Source of the DNA: Spinellus fusiger
Taxonomy: Eukaryota > Mucoromycota > Mucoromycetes > Mucorales > Phycomycetaceae
Length of the DNA: 64,000 nucleotides
NCBI GenBank assembly: GCA_025094145.1
Contig: JALLLS010000100.1
Location: 1-64,000 of the forward strand
Direction of reading: 5' to 3'
Part shown: positions 47,700 through 59,597 of the stretch, one piece after another
Layout of the letters: the number at the start of each line of letters is the position of its first letter
Position numbering within the stretch: position 1 is the stretch's first letter
Notes under the pieces: model-generated
The model's input: the letters and a program-made list of their open reading frames with translations, nothing else
The model's database searches: none
Told to the model about the DNA's origin: nothing
Made by a program: the position numbers and the translations under genes

Positions 47700-48660
47700 G
47701 GAAAAAAGTAATGGGGTGTTTACTGGCTTAAAAAATAAAAAATACTCCATGGGTAGCATTTCAAAGGTCATTGGCATTAGCAAGACTACTAATACACCTC
47801 TACCAAGAACTAGTTCTGGTGCACCAGAAAACTAAACGAGAGAGACCTCAGATGACTTGACCATTCTAAGAGGCAACCCATTTGCCTCTTATAACTATAT
47901 TAATTTGGAACTTAAGGCACATGAGATAATCATCTGTAGAGCAACATTCATCAGATATATACACCAGATTGGGTTTGGTTCCTACTTTGCAGCACACAAG
48001 CCAAAGTTTTCTGAAGAAAACATGAAGAAAAGACTTTGTTGGGCGAAGAAACGGGTCGATTGGACTCCTGAGGACTGGAGACGCGTTGTATAGTCTGATG
48101 AGTCACGGTTTGAAGTAGAAGGTTACCAGGGAAGGGTCAGAGTGACTCTAGATGTTAGAGAATGATGCAAGGCTGCTCATATCATACCTGCAACCAAATG
48201 GGGGAAAGATAGCATAATGATCTGGAGATGTTTCTGGGCAGGTGGATTTGGGCCTTTTGGTCTTTATTGATGGCAAGAAAATTTCTACCATGGTTCATTG
48301 AATTGAATGAGAAAGAAGATAGAGACTTTATATTCCAAGAAGATAGGGCTAGCCGCCCCACAGGTGGCTATACAACATAGTAAAAAGAGAGATTCAAATT
48401 AGGATTCTTTGATTATTGGCCCACTCAAAACCCTGATCTCAACCCCATTGAACACGTCTGGTGGGCCTTGGAAAGACGAATTGATGAAAGAAGGGTATTT
48501 ATTACCAATGTTGAAAGTTTGAAGGCTCTAATTGCAGAAGAGTGGGAGAGAGTTGGTGTTGAGCTTACACAACAATAAAGTCAAAGTATGACTGACAGAT
48601 GCCAGGCAGCCATTCATACCAAAAGTGGCCTAAAAAATATTAAATAAAAACTTTTATTTA
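47700..48660 (+). pseudogene. Tc1/mariner transposase relic
   Basis: Readable blocks in order are YFAAHKPKFSEENMKKRLCW, AKKRVDWTPEDWRRVV followed by a stop where Trp is expected, SDESRFEVEGYQGRVRV with the first catalytic Asp, KDSIMIWRCFWAGGFGP, and a degenerate NPIEHVWWALERR-like end with the Glu block in another frame. At least five stops or frame changes are present. Terminal repeats were not found. Confidence 0.85.
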
Positions 48661-48859
48661 TATAATAATATAAACTAACTTTATGTTGAATGTGAGGTTA
48701 TTAGTATATGTTTTGAGGTCGTAGCCTTTGCATGAATAAAGCATATTCTTTCTCAGGATTTCAAAAAAGAATAATCGTACCCTTTCTAATGTTGTATGAC
48801 TGTATTTCTATTAAGAAATACACTTAGGCAATGGCTATAGCCATAATATAGTATTAGCT

Positions 48860-49600
48860 ATATCATTATTATTGTCGTCTTTGGCTTTAACCAAAGGAAA
48901 TCCGGACAGTTCAAAGAGTAAACAAAGTCTGATATTTATTAATGGGTCTTTCAAACTTCTTTTATACTTTTCTAATTGATACTATCTACTAATAAAAGCT
49001 ATGGAAAGCCTCCTCTTGATAGAGTATCATCCCTTAGATATACGCCTTGCTAACTAACTCATCTTCTACCACGGGGTCCCGTTTAGGCAGTTTGTGTTTT
49101 TATTGACTGGTATGATCGATAATTCTATTTATGGAAAGTGATTATCCGACACTATAAACAAAATATATTTCACTGATAGTATAATTTGATAGTGAGGCAT
49201 TCTATAAAAAGAAATAATAAATTGAATGCCCTCAAACCTTTAGTTTTAAACACAGTTACATATAAGGGAATTATTCACATTCTTTAAATGGAATGCATGT
49301 TACCGATTAGAGACCAGAAAAATCTCCTGGTGTGTATATGTAAAGGGAAGGTCATGTCACTGCTTAAAATCCAGAAGAATCCTTGGGTGTGTATCCAACT
49401 TTATAGCGTTTAATTGTAAAGTCAACAGCTATTGCTAAAGTAGGCAAGTAGAGTTTGAAATAGCTCATTTAGACATCGAAAAGGACTTTTCAAACACAGT
49501 ATCCAATAAAAGAACTATTATAATTCTATAGTCCGTTTATTTCCTTATATATACCAAAAATCTCCTGGTGTGTAGAGAAAACGCCCTAGAAATAAAAAAT
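48860..49600 (+). repeat. Nested dispersed repeats upstream of the MAP kinase
   Basis: Three repeat tails follow each other. One resembles 1-150 (GTCGTCTTTGGCTTTAACC and CTTTTATACTTTTCTAAT). One resembles 7085-7300 and ends CCAGAAAAATCTCCTGGTG near 49335. One is the 13.2-kb family, ending CTCCTGGTGTGTAG near 49573. The last ends only about 180 bases before the MAP kinase start. Confidence 0.7.
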
Positions 49601-49750
49601 ATTTTAAAAAAGTAGACTCAATGTTTGACAATTGGTTGCGGGGTTTCCACAACGGGTTCGGATGAAAGATCACAAAATGCCCTTGTCGCTCTACTCATTC
49701 TTTCCCCATTTCTGTCCCCTTTGCCTCGCCCTTGTTTTCTTCGTTCCTTT

Positions 49751-51506
<1,756 letters not shown>

Positions 51507-51687
51507 ACGACTCTCTCCCATTCTCTCTCATTCTCTCTTTCTAAAAGTGCATCGTCATGATACTAGGCCTATGCCCCAAGTGATTGGCCTATGTTTGTAA
51601 AACCGATTCTGGCTCATTTGTCTATTCACCTGATTTCCTATTTATTTTTTGTCCATATTTTATTACAAGCGAAAGAAGAGCGATGTT

Positions 51688-53550
51688 ATGAGTCAGTTTG
51701 GGTCATCTCACACTTTGCTCCTTCCCATGGAGCAGTCCAAGGAAATGTTGCCTATGTATGCCACATCTCCCTCTTCTCCTTCTCCCTCTTCTCCTCCCTC
51801 TTCTATAGCAGCAGCAGCCCTGTTATCTGATTCTCTCTTTCCACCCCGTCAGAAGCAGCAGAACGACACTGCCCACCCACCCACCAAAGACCCTCTTGCC
51901 ACACAAATATGGAGACTGTATACCAAGGCCAAGGACGCACTTCCCAATGGTTCGCGTCTTGAGAACCTCACCTGGCGCATGATGGCCATGACACTGAAGA
52001 GAACAGAAAGAGGTCTGAGTAAGAAAGTGGAAGTGTGTGGCATGAGACCAAGGGCTTCTTCATTACCTCCAACAGATCAAGAGAGAGAGAAGAGAGTGTC
52101 TTTTTCTTCTTCTCCTCCTCCTTCTCCTCCTCCTCCTCCTCCTCTTCATACACAGACCTCCTTCTGCCTATCCACGTCAGAACACCCTTCTATACAGTCC
52201 ACACCCTACTTCTCTTATGGCACACCCAGTATCACTATCCCTGTAGACTCCAGTGACTGCAGTGATCCTGGTGACTGTGGTGACCCTGTGGATTCTGATA
52301 TGGACTATCAGCCTCGTTGTTTTCCATTATCAACAGCAACAGCAATAGCAACAGCAACAGCAACAGCAGCAGCACCCACAACAACACCCACAACAACACC
52401 CACAGCAGCAGCACCCAGGAATGAGCCTACAGCCCATGCAGGATCCCTTAGCTTTGAAGAATTACTTACCCTGTACCATCAACAGAGTCCACCAAGACAC
52501 CATCCCATGCCTATAGATACTAACAAAGCGACAGTAGCAGACACCCTTCAGAAGAGAGCAGAGGGAGGTCCCTTTTGCTCTATAGGCAAGAGAGGGACCT
52601 TTAGAGTGACTTCCTCCATCGTAACAGATGCACCAATAACACCAATAACACCAGCAGAAACAACAGAGACTGTCGACATGAAGAAGGATCAGAATCTCCG
52701 TTGCAACAATTGCTCCACTACCACCACGCCCCTTTGGCGGCGCAGTCCAGAAGGAAGTTCACTCTGCAATGCCTGTGGACTATTTCTTAAGCTGCATGGT
52801 GTGGTGCGTCCACTGAGCTTGAAAACAGATGTAATTAAGAAGCGCAACCGAAGTAGCAATGCCACAGGAATAAGCACAGGCACTGCAGTCCACAGTAAAG
52901 GGGCAAAGGGAAAGGCACCGGCATTTATGCAGGCCATGTATCCTCTAGGCTATTCTTCAGGCCCCTCCTCAGGATCTGTTGTGGGTGCTATGAATTCATC
53001 CAAGCTGGAGATGATGCACCATAGTCTCCACACATTACAAACAACAACCACACCCACCCCACCCCATATGACAAGCGGGGGTGGTTCGGGAGGAAGACCT
53101 CTTGCTGTTTCCTCTCTTCAATGGGCCAATGAAACAGCCAGTAAGCGACAGAGACGCCAGTCCCTTGCAGATAGAAAGCAGTCAGCAGCCGCCCCAGATC
53201 CACCCACTCCACCCACCCAATCTACTGCCATGGTCCCTGCTTCTTCACCAGATCCGTCCATGATAAGAGATGGCCTTAGTAAATTACTGCTGCCAAAACA
53301 CTTTTCTCCTACATCTCCTACATCTCCTCGGCCCCCTGTCCCCTTTGTCTCTGATCGCACCATGAATATGTCTCTTTTCGCCAACCCACCCACATCTCAC
53401 TGGGAGACCTCTTCTTCTTCTTTGTCCTCTCTTCACCCTTACAGCCACAGCACAGCCACAGCCACAGCCACAGCCACAGCCACCGCCACTCTATTCCATT
53501 CCCCACTGAGCCCACATTGGGTCTGTCTTTTCCTCTCCATCTCACACTAG
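51688..53550 (+). CDS. AreA/NIT2-type GATA transcription factor (possible frameshift near the 3' end)
   Basis: Such factors activate nitrogen-source genes. From the ATG at 51688 one exon encodes 620 residues. Residues 73-105 hold the AreA N-terminal motif ([32 protein letters not shown]). A GATA finger at about 337-361 is C-X2-C-X17-C-X2-C with [10 protein letters not shown] and [12 protein letters not shown], followed by a basic KKRNRSS arm. The rest is low-complexity Ser/Thr/Pro with ACA/GCA repeats. The frame ends at 53550. Just before that, a CAGCCA hexanucleotide tract (about 53445-53485) is irregular. The neighbouring frame continues to 53735 with protein-like text ([18 protein letters not shown]). 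A one-base slip in the tract, real or technical, would explain this. The gene starts only 182 bases after the MAP kinase stop. Confidence 0.88.
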   Translation: MSQFGSSHTLLLPMEQSKEMLPMYATSPSSPSPSSPPSSIAAAALLSDSLFPPRQKQQNDTAHPPTKDPLATQIWRLYTKAKDALPNGSRLENLTWRMMAMTLKRTERGLSKKVEVCGMRPRASSLPPTDQEREKRVSFSSSPPPSPPPPPPLHTQTSFCLSTSEHPSIQSTPYFSYGTPSITIPVDSSDCSDPGDCGDPVDSDMDYQPRCFPLSTATAIATATATAAAPTTTPTTTPTAAAPRNEPTAHAGSLSFEELLTLYHQQSPPRHHPMPIDTNKATVADTLQKRAEGGPFCSIGKRGTFRVTSSIVTDAPITPITPAETTETVDMKKDQNLRCNNCSTTTTPLWRRSPEGSSLCNACGLFLKLHGVVRPLSLKTDVIKKRNRSSNATGISTGTAVHSKGAKGKAPAFMQAMYPLGYSSGPSSGSVVGAMNSSKLEMMHHSLHTLQTTTTPTPPHMTSGGGSGGRPLAVSSLQWANETASKRQRRQSLADRKQSAAAPDPPTPPTQSTAMVPASSPDPSMIRDGLSKLLLPKHFSPTSPTSPRPPVPFVSDRTMNMSLFANPPTSHWETSSSSLSSLHPYSHSTATATATATATATLFHSPLSPHWVCLFLSISH

Positions 53551-53867
53551 AGCAACTCCAACAATGGATGCTGCTGGAACAACCTACACCACAGATCGTC
53601 TCCTTGTCAGTCACATCGCCCAGTGCAAGTCAGTCACTGCAGTCGAGTCCACCAGTACAGCCTATGGAGTATGATCCTTCACTTACTTCCTGTCTGAATC
53701 CTATGCCTCCTTCATGGCATCCCCAGGGACATTGAGTTGAGGTTTTCTTTAGCAGATCAATTCCCTGTTCAACTCCATCCTACTCTCTTCATCCCTTACT
53801 GTAATTTCCTACTGCTTTTATCTCTTTATATTTTTCATGTACATGTCTCTGTTTACACTCTACTATT

Positions 53868-53927
53868 AGTGTTATTATTATTGTTAGTGTTAGTGTTATT
53901 ATTATTATTATTGTTAGTGTTAGTGTT

Positions 53928-54008
<81 letters not shown>

Positions 54009-54142
54009 ATTATTATTACTATTACTATTATTATTATTATTATTACTATTACTATTACTATTATTATTATTATTACTATTATTATTATTATTACTATTAC
54101 TATTACTATTACTATTATTATTACTATTACTATTATTATTAC

Positions 54143-54205
<63 letters not shown>

Positions 54206-54234
54206 TGTTGGTGTTGTTGGTGTTATTACTAGTA
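53868..54234. repeat. Large (ATT/GTT/ACT)n trinucleotide array
   Basis: There are about 120 consecutive triplets of the ATT, GTT and ACT types between two + strand genes. Open frames of poly-Leu, poly-Ile and poly-Asn on both strands are by-products of the triplet repeat. Confidence 0.95.
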
Positions 54235-54433
54235 CAATGACTACTACCACTAGCACTCAAGTTTCTTTTCTTTTGATAAAGGCTACGCTCTTCTATTTTC
54301 ATCTCTCTCTTCTAAATTATTCACTATTGAATTTGTCCTATAATTATCTGTTATTATCACTGGTATGGATTCAGCTGGCTTCCATTCCCATCCTTTTCCA
54401 TCTTTTTCCATCTTTTTGTTTATTGTTTACCTC

Positions 54434-56777
54434 ATGAGCACAAGGATAAAGAGACAACACAACTGGCTCTACACAGCTACCTTTGATCCAAACAACCCTT
54501 TAATCACTTATCCTTACAATGAGGCATTTCTTCCTGTCATAGCCAGAAAGAGACTCATCCTATTATTGAGTCAACGTCATTACCCAGAAGCACTGACGCT
54601 TCTCATGTCAGTGATAAAGAACTTTAACCTAAAGACATCGGCCTACTGGAGGGTGTGTTGTTGTTGTTGTTATGATTAACATCCTCATGCTCCTCATGTC
54701 TCTGTTTGCAGGTGGGAGCAGCTATTGTTCGTCACTTGGATCCAGAAGGACTCGGCGACTATCTTCATTCTGCTCTTGTGTCTTCTGTAGACGTATCTGT
54801 AAGCCTCATTCTGTCATTCATTCTTTCTTTCTTTCTTGTTATGTTGTTGGTGTAGCTAAGCTGTTCTTCTGTGCCTTGAAGGGAACGGACATTTTCTGTG
54901 CATGGGTGAACCAACTACTGAGTGAGAAGAGAGTCGGGGAGGTGATGGAAGAACTTGATCTGTAAGCTCAAAGATAGGCAGATGGATAGGTAGACATTTC
55001 TATGTATAAAAAGAGAACAGAGAAGAGGGAATAAGAAAGAGAACAGCCAAACCCACTCAGGTATCTTTTCTTCTTCTTTCTTTCTTTCTTTTTTTTCTTT
55101 ATAGCCGTATGGATAGACCTGTGTACAAAAAAGTCCCTGAACTGTCCAGAATATATGCCATGTTAAAGTACTCGGCGTGGGAGGAGAGTCGACAGGCAAT
55201 GGGGGATATGGACAGTGACAGTGATAATGAGAACATCACATCCTCCTCCTCCAAAGAAAAGGCACACAGGATCTATTCTGCAGCCCGCAAGACCCTTTTT
55301 ATTGTAGAAGGCGCTGCACATCTTATTCCTGGAGATTCACAATTAAGAGGGGCACAATTGGAGGTAGACCTATCATAGACACGACAAGAGATCAACTCCA
55401 TGGCATGAGGGAGGGAGTGTGTGTGTGTGTGCGTGTGTGTGTATGTGTGTGTTGATGTGTGGTACTGTAGCTGTTGACGTATCTTGGGTATCGCAGAAAG
55501 ATAAGAGAAACATTGAAGCATGTACAGGAATACGCTACTATAAGAAGAGATCCCAGTCAAATGGCGTAAGATCCTCTCCTCCCATGCCAACGATACAACC
55601 CGCTTACTTTGTTTCTGTAGGATTGTCCTGCATTACTGGCCCTCTTATGCTGTAGGATCCAAGAATTGGAGAGATGCAGCATTCCAGCTGTGTTCCTGGG
55701 ATCCACTGGCCAGTCCAAAAGTAGCACTCGAGCCTCTTCTTAATTCTCTTAAACAAATGCTACTGGGTGCAGGTCCCTTCACTGAGCAGAAGAAATCTGT
55801 GGTGAGCATGGGCTACAAGGGACTGGACATGTACATAACATCCACAAGTAAGTCATAGGAAAGAAAAGAAAACAGAAAGGGGAGGGCTCGAAAAGAACAC
55901 TGCACAGACTGATGCCTTTCTGTGTGTGTCTATGAACAGAACAAGACTCTTCTACCATGTCAGCAAATACTCTTTCTAGTGCCCAGAAATCATGCTACAA
56001 GGAAACCATTGCCTGGGTTGTCTCTGTTCATCTGATACTGGATCGACTGACAGCAGGAGCCTTGGACCACTGGACACTAAACACAGCCCTTCCACTCTTT
56101 GAGTTCTACCTGTAAATACATGAGCCTAGGATGAGTTATTGGTGGACGAGGCCTGTTGAGACTGTAAGAAAAGGAACTGACCTTGTTTATTGTTTATTGT
56201 TTTTGTTTTTGTTTTTGTTTTGGGGAGGGGATTTTTACATAGAGTAATGAAAAAACACCCTCGCTACATTCGGAATCCCTACATGATGAAGACCGCCTTG
56301 GACCAAATCTGTCGTCGCGATCTACAGGGTCCCCTACAACGCCTTATGGAGAAGTGTGAGCAGACAGCAACACCCCATGCAAGACAAAAAAAGGAGACAC
56401 TCCGGCGCCTACAGGACATGTGCTCACTGTTTGAATGGCATCATGCAGACAGGGACATGGAGGAGAACATCTTCTCTATCAAAGAGCATCATGCTGAGGA
56501 CAAGGAGCCCCTGCTACCTTTTCTAGGCTCCAGGCTGAGAAGATCTGCCGACCATGCAAGAAAGGACATGGATAAATCACGACTGCCCAGGAAGATGGTG
56601 ACCTTTATAAAGAGAAAGAAGCGGGCCATTGCAGCAGAAAGACGATTCAAGGTGGCTTTGGGGAGGGAGATGTTGAAGAGACTGGCCGTGACGAAGAGTC
56701 GAGTGTACAATGGCTCCTTTCTCAGTCTAAATGGAAAAGATACTGAGGATCCTGTGAAAACAGTGGATCTGCCTTGA
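54434..56777 (+). CDS. Probable RNA polymerase I initiation factor, Rrn11/TAF1A-like, eight exons
   Basis: Exons are 54434-54652, 54712-54798, 54882-54961, 55105-55363, 55471-55565, 55621-55847, 55940-56111 and 56243-56777. The frame is open through all joins and gives 557 residues. The N-terminal part (FLPVIARKRLILLLSQRHYP, EALTLLMSVIKNF, TSAYWRVGAAIVRHLDPEG) has the helical-repeat look of Rrn11/TAF1A, which is a core-factor subunit that loads Pol I at rDNA promoters. Later parts show LHYWPSYAVGSKNWRDAAF and LFEFYLVMKKHPRYIRNPY, with a basic C-terminal region (KRKKRAIAAERRFK). The family call rests on the pattern of the first 80 residues and is uncertain; a generic TPR-like protein is the alternative. 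An in-frame ATG at 54365 would add 23 hydrophobic residues. Confidence 0.6.
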
Positions 56778-57027
56778 TTCTGATTAACAAGAGGTGTGTT
56801 TCTTCTTCTTTCTTTTAATTATATATTAATATATATATATTAATATATTTATTTATTTATAAAATGTCACTTTTGTCATGGAAAGTAGTCCATATTTCCT
56901 TCTACTGCTAGCTCCTTAATACATAGAGACTGTCTTTATTTATTGGCACAGACCGTAGATCACATGACAAGGGCAGACACCCTTTATTCCATCGTCCCTT
57001 TTCTTTTACTTAAGCATCCTTATCCAC

Positions 57028-57480
57028 ATGCCTGCTGCAGGACATACACTGCAGAACCCTCTTCTTAACTCTGTAATGGGACTGCAGGATAACACTAACA
57101 TCAAAGGCAGCATTCCTTATCTAGCCAAGATGGTCCAGTGGGTGGAGAACCAGTCTATTACAAAAGTAGTCGATGCTGATGAGGCTCAACGTTCTCTCTA
57201 TCAGAAACAAACACTCCAACTCAGTCTATTAAAGGCAGATGCCCATGCCCAATTGGCAGATGCTTTTTTCAAAGCAAAGAATCATGTTCAGTGCGAGGCG
57301 TCTCTTACCTTCTCCATCAAGATATGGGAAAGACTCATGAAGCAAAAGGAATCCCCACAAGAAATCCCTCTTCTTCTTTCCAATGCCTATGACCAGCTGA
57401 AAGAGTGCTATGAGGTGCTTGGAAAGACCTCCATGGCATGTCATATTGAAACACGTAAAATAAAGCTGTTGGCGTCCTAA
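57028..57480 (+). CDS. Small helical protein of unknown function
   Basis: This is a single-exon frame of 150 residues from ATG 57028. The sequence is helix-rich and looks like two TPR-type hairpins: QLSLLKADAHAQLADAFFKA with HVQCEASLTFSIKIWERL, then LLSNAYDQLKECYEVLGKT with CHIETRKIKLLAS. No signal peptide or membrane segment is seen. It lies 250 bases after the putative Pol I factor and on the same strand. I do not recognise the family. It could also be the last exon of a longer gene, but no upstream exon is visible. Confidence 0.55.
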   Translation: MPAAGHTLQNPLLNSVMGLQDNTNIKGSIPYLAKMVQWVENQSITKVVDADEAQRSLYQKQTLQLSLLKADAHAQLADAFFKAKNHVQCEASLTFSIKIWERLMKQKESPQEIPLLLSNAYDQLKECYEVLGKTSMACHIETRKIKLLAS

Positions 57481-57672
57481 TGTTTTCTTTCTCTTTCTCT
57501 TGGGTGCTATCAACATGTCAAGTGTTCCTGATGTAGTATCTGTCTATCTACCTCGTACTGCAATGGGCTCTCTATTACAGATACATGACGATAGGGGCTC
57601 TGTTTTTATTGCCTTGGTTACTCATAGCCATTTGTCTGACTTTAGAACTTTTTTTTCTTCTGTTACTTCACT

Positions 57673-57689
57673 CTATACACACCAGGAGG
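57673..57689. repeat. Target-site duplication, left copy (LINE copy D)
   Basis: The 17-base CTATACACACCAGGAGG is repeated exactly at 58215-58231. Confidence 0.85.
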
Positions 57690-58214
57690 GGGATAAAAAA
57701 AGGTGTGTTGAGCGGGAACGCCAACGCCGCCATAGAGTGCAAAGACTCCTGCAGCAACAGACGCTGTATCCTCACTTCTCCTCCGATCTCTCCTCTACCA
57801 CCCATTCTTAACCCGTTTAGCAAAGCCATAATCTGCTAATGTAATTGCTACATATATTCTCAGGATTGTCCGAGTTGCTCTAAGTATCCCTTGTTGGATT
57901 TCGAATTGCCACAGGATGACGGTTATCTTTTTGGTGTCCTGGTTTCCTTGCTGACTTTATGGCCTTTTGGATGTCTATTCATAATTCCCATTTTACCATC
58001 ATTACCCACTTTTCATCATTTTTCATCATTTTTCCCTCATTGAGGTTTTATATTCTCTTTTCTTTCCGTCTCTTCTCTCTTTGCATTGTTTTTTTCACTT
58101 ATGTATTTGAAGTGTTTCAATGTTTATTCTTATTTTTCAAACGATCTCATAGGGTGGCTAACATGCCCAATGCGCGAATAGCAACCAACACCCAAAAATA
58201 AAAATACTTTGAAC
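57690..58214 (+). mobile_element. LINE copy D, strongly 5'-truncated
   Basis: From about 57702 the sequence matches LINE copy B from its GTGTGTTGAGCGGGAACG segment to the 3' end (...AAAATACTTTGAA). It contains only the last codons of ORF2 and the tail. About a dozen extra bases (GGGATAAAAAAAG) lie between the direct repeat and the LINE homology. The 17-base flanking duplications show that it landed in the terminus of a dispersed repeat. Confidence 0.88.
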
Positions 58215-58375
58215 TATACACACCAGGAGGTCTTTAGGATATAAAAGGAAATATCGAAATACAATTGTTTAAGAAATGACAAGTCGATTTGAGGAGCAAA
58301 AATAAATTATGTATTCATGTTAGTTCTTAAATAAAGATTATTATGTAGATTTACCTGTAAATATCTGAACCCCAA
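58215..58375 (-). repeat. Dispersed repeat copy, inverted relative to 1-430
   Basis: It starts with the terminus complement (TACACACCAGGAG). It then matches the reverse complement of 260-430 and of 1-40 (GATTTACCTGTAAATATCTG). It appears internally shortened compared with the copy at the window start. Confidence 0.7.
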
Positions 58376-58599
58376 AGGAAACCACTTTCGATGTGGCGAT
58401 ATATAATATAATATGAATAAGAATATCTATTCTTATGTGGCTGTATAGATACCCTTTGATGCATTCACATCTCTGTTCTAAACAATTCCGCAACTTTGGC
58501 AAGCGCGGATATTGTTGAAATTCACTAATACCTCAGTGAGGATATTTGTGTTATAAGTGTGGCAGATCTTGAGAACAAAAATAAGAGTAACTGTTAGAA

Positions 58600-59130
58600 G
58601 AGCTTTTCATCTGGGCTTGAGCTCATTGTAATCCATAAGACATAGTACTGACTCTTCTTCTAATAGATAACATATGACTTATTATTCTCAAGACAAACAC
58701 TAAGTACAAGGTAAGTTTACTATCTCTCTTGATTGAATTATTACTAATACACTCTTCTGTTATTAGATAGGTTAAGACTCTTCTCAAGTCAGTTTCAGGT
58801 GGTCTTCTTCCTTCTATACTAAGGTGTCTAGGCTGTCTAGGGTATACTCCTGAGCATAGTTATCTATCTTCCAATATTAAAGGATAAGGCTTCTAGAGTA
58901 TAGATTCTATTGCTATGAAGGAATATACCTAGAACAGCAGTAGCTATAGTAATAGTATATTATTAGCTACAGTATTATTAGCTATATTATTATAATAAAC
59001 AATTTTATTCATAAACAATATTTTTATTGATAATACAATTCGATATTGAGGTATTCCATAAAAGGTAAGATATTTTCAGTTTTAAAAGGCGAAGATATCA
59101 TCGCTTAAAGGCCAGAAATATCTCCTAGTG
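58600..59130 (+). repeat. Dispersed non-coding repeat, second long copy
   Basis: It is closely similar to 6715-7345 and ends CAGAAATATCTCCTAGTGTG near 59126. The left side lies about 225 bases beyond the other repeat. Confidence 0.7.
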
Positions 59131-59597
59131 TGTAGCTTGTCTCTTTTCTGAGAATTAAAAATACTCCCGTGACTTGTGTTTCCTTAAGTCATGGAAGAAG
59201 CAGTCATAGAAGAGGGTGAGTTTTTGACAGCAGAAATGATTTCCAGCAAGAAGCAGTCCAAGGACACTGCAAAGTCTTGAAGTAAGAAAAAAAAAATAAA
59301 AATATTCTTCTTCCAACCACTCCAAGGCTCATTGGACAGTTTGTTTGATTTTCTTCCGGCTCTCTTTTGTCCTTGTTCCATTCCTATCCCCTGTAAATAT
59401 ACCTCTGCGTCCTTGTAGTATTTACCTACCAACAAGCCCACCTCTTCTTTCTATTTTATAAATATACATACCTTATTATTATATATAGAGATATATAGAG
59501 ATATATATATATATACACACACACACTATATATAGTTTTTTTTTAAAAAAAAAAAAACTCCAGTGTCCTTTTATTGTTCACTCCTTTGGCACTGATC
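59131..59597. other. Upstream region of the mitochondrial RNA polymerase gene
   Basis: It contains AT/GATA microsatellites and a T/A run next to the start. A minus-strand 85-codon frame (59441-59184) has no recognisable feature. Confidence 0.5.

Noticed and set aside
51649..51687. N-terminal extension of the GATA factor
   Set aside because: The frame is open upstream but begins at a TTG; the first ATG is at 51688.
52988..53614. Minus-strand ORFs opposite the GATA factor
   Set aside because: They are antisense readings of low-complexity coding sequence.
53737..54302. Long poly-Leu, poly-Ile and poly-Asn open frames on both strands
   Set aside because: They are simply the six readings of a trinucleotide array and have no other features.
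59184..59441. 85-codon minus-strand ORF upstream of RPO41
   Set aside because: Low-complexity Phe/Ile stretch from a T/A run and no recognisable domain.
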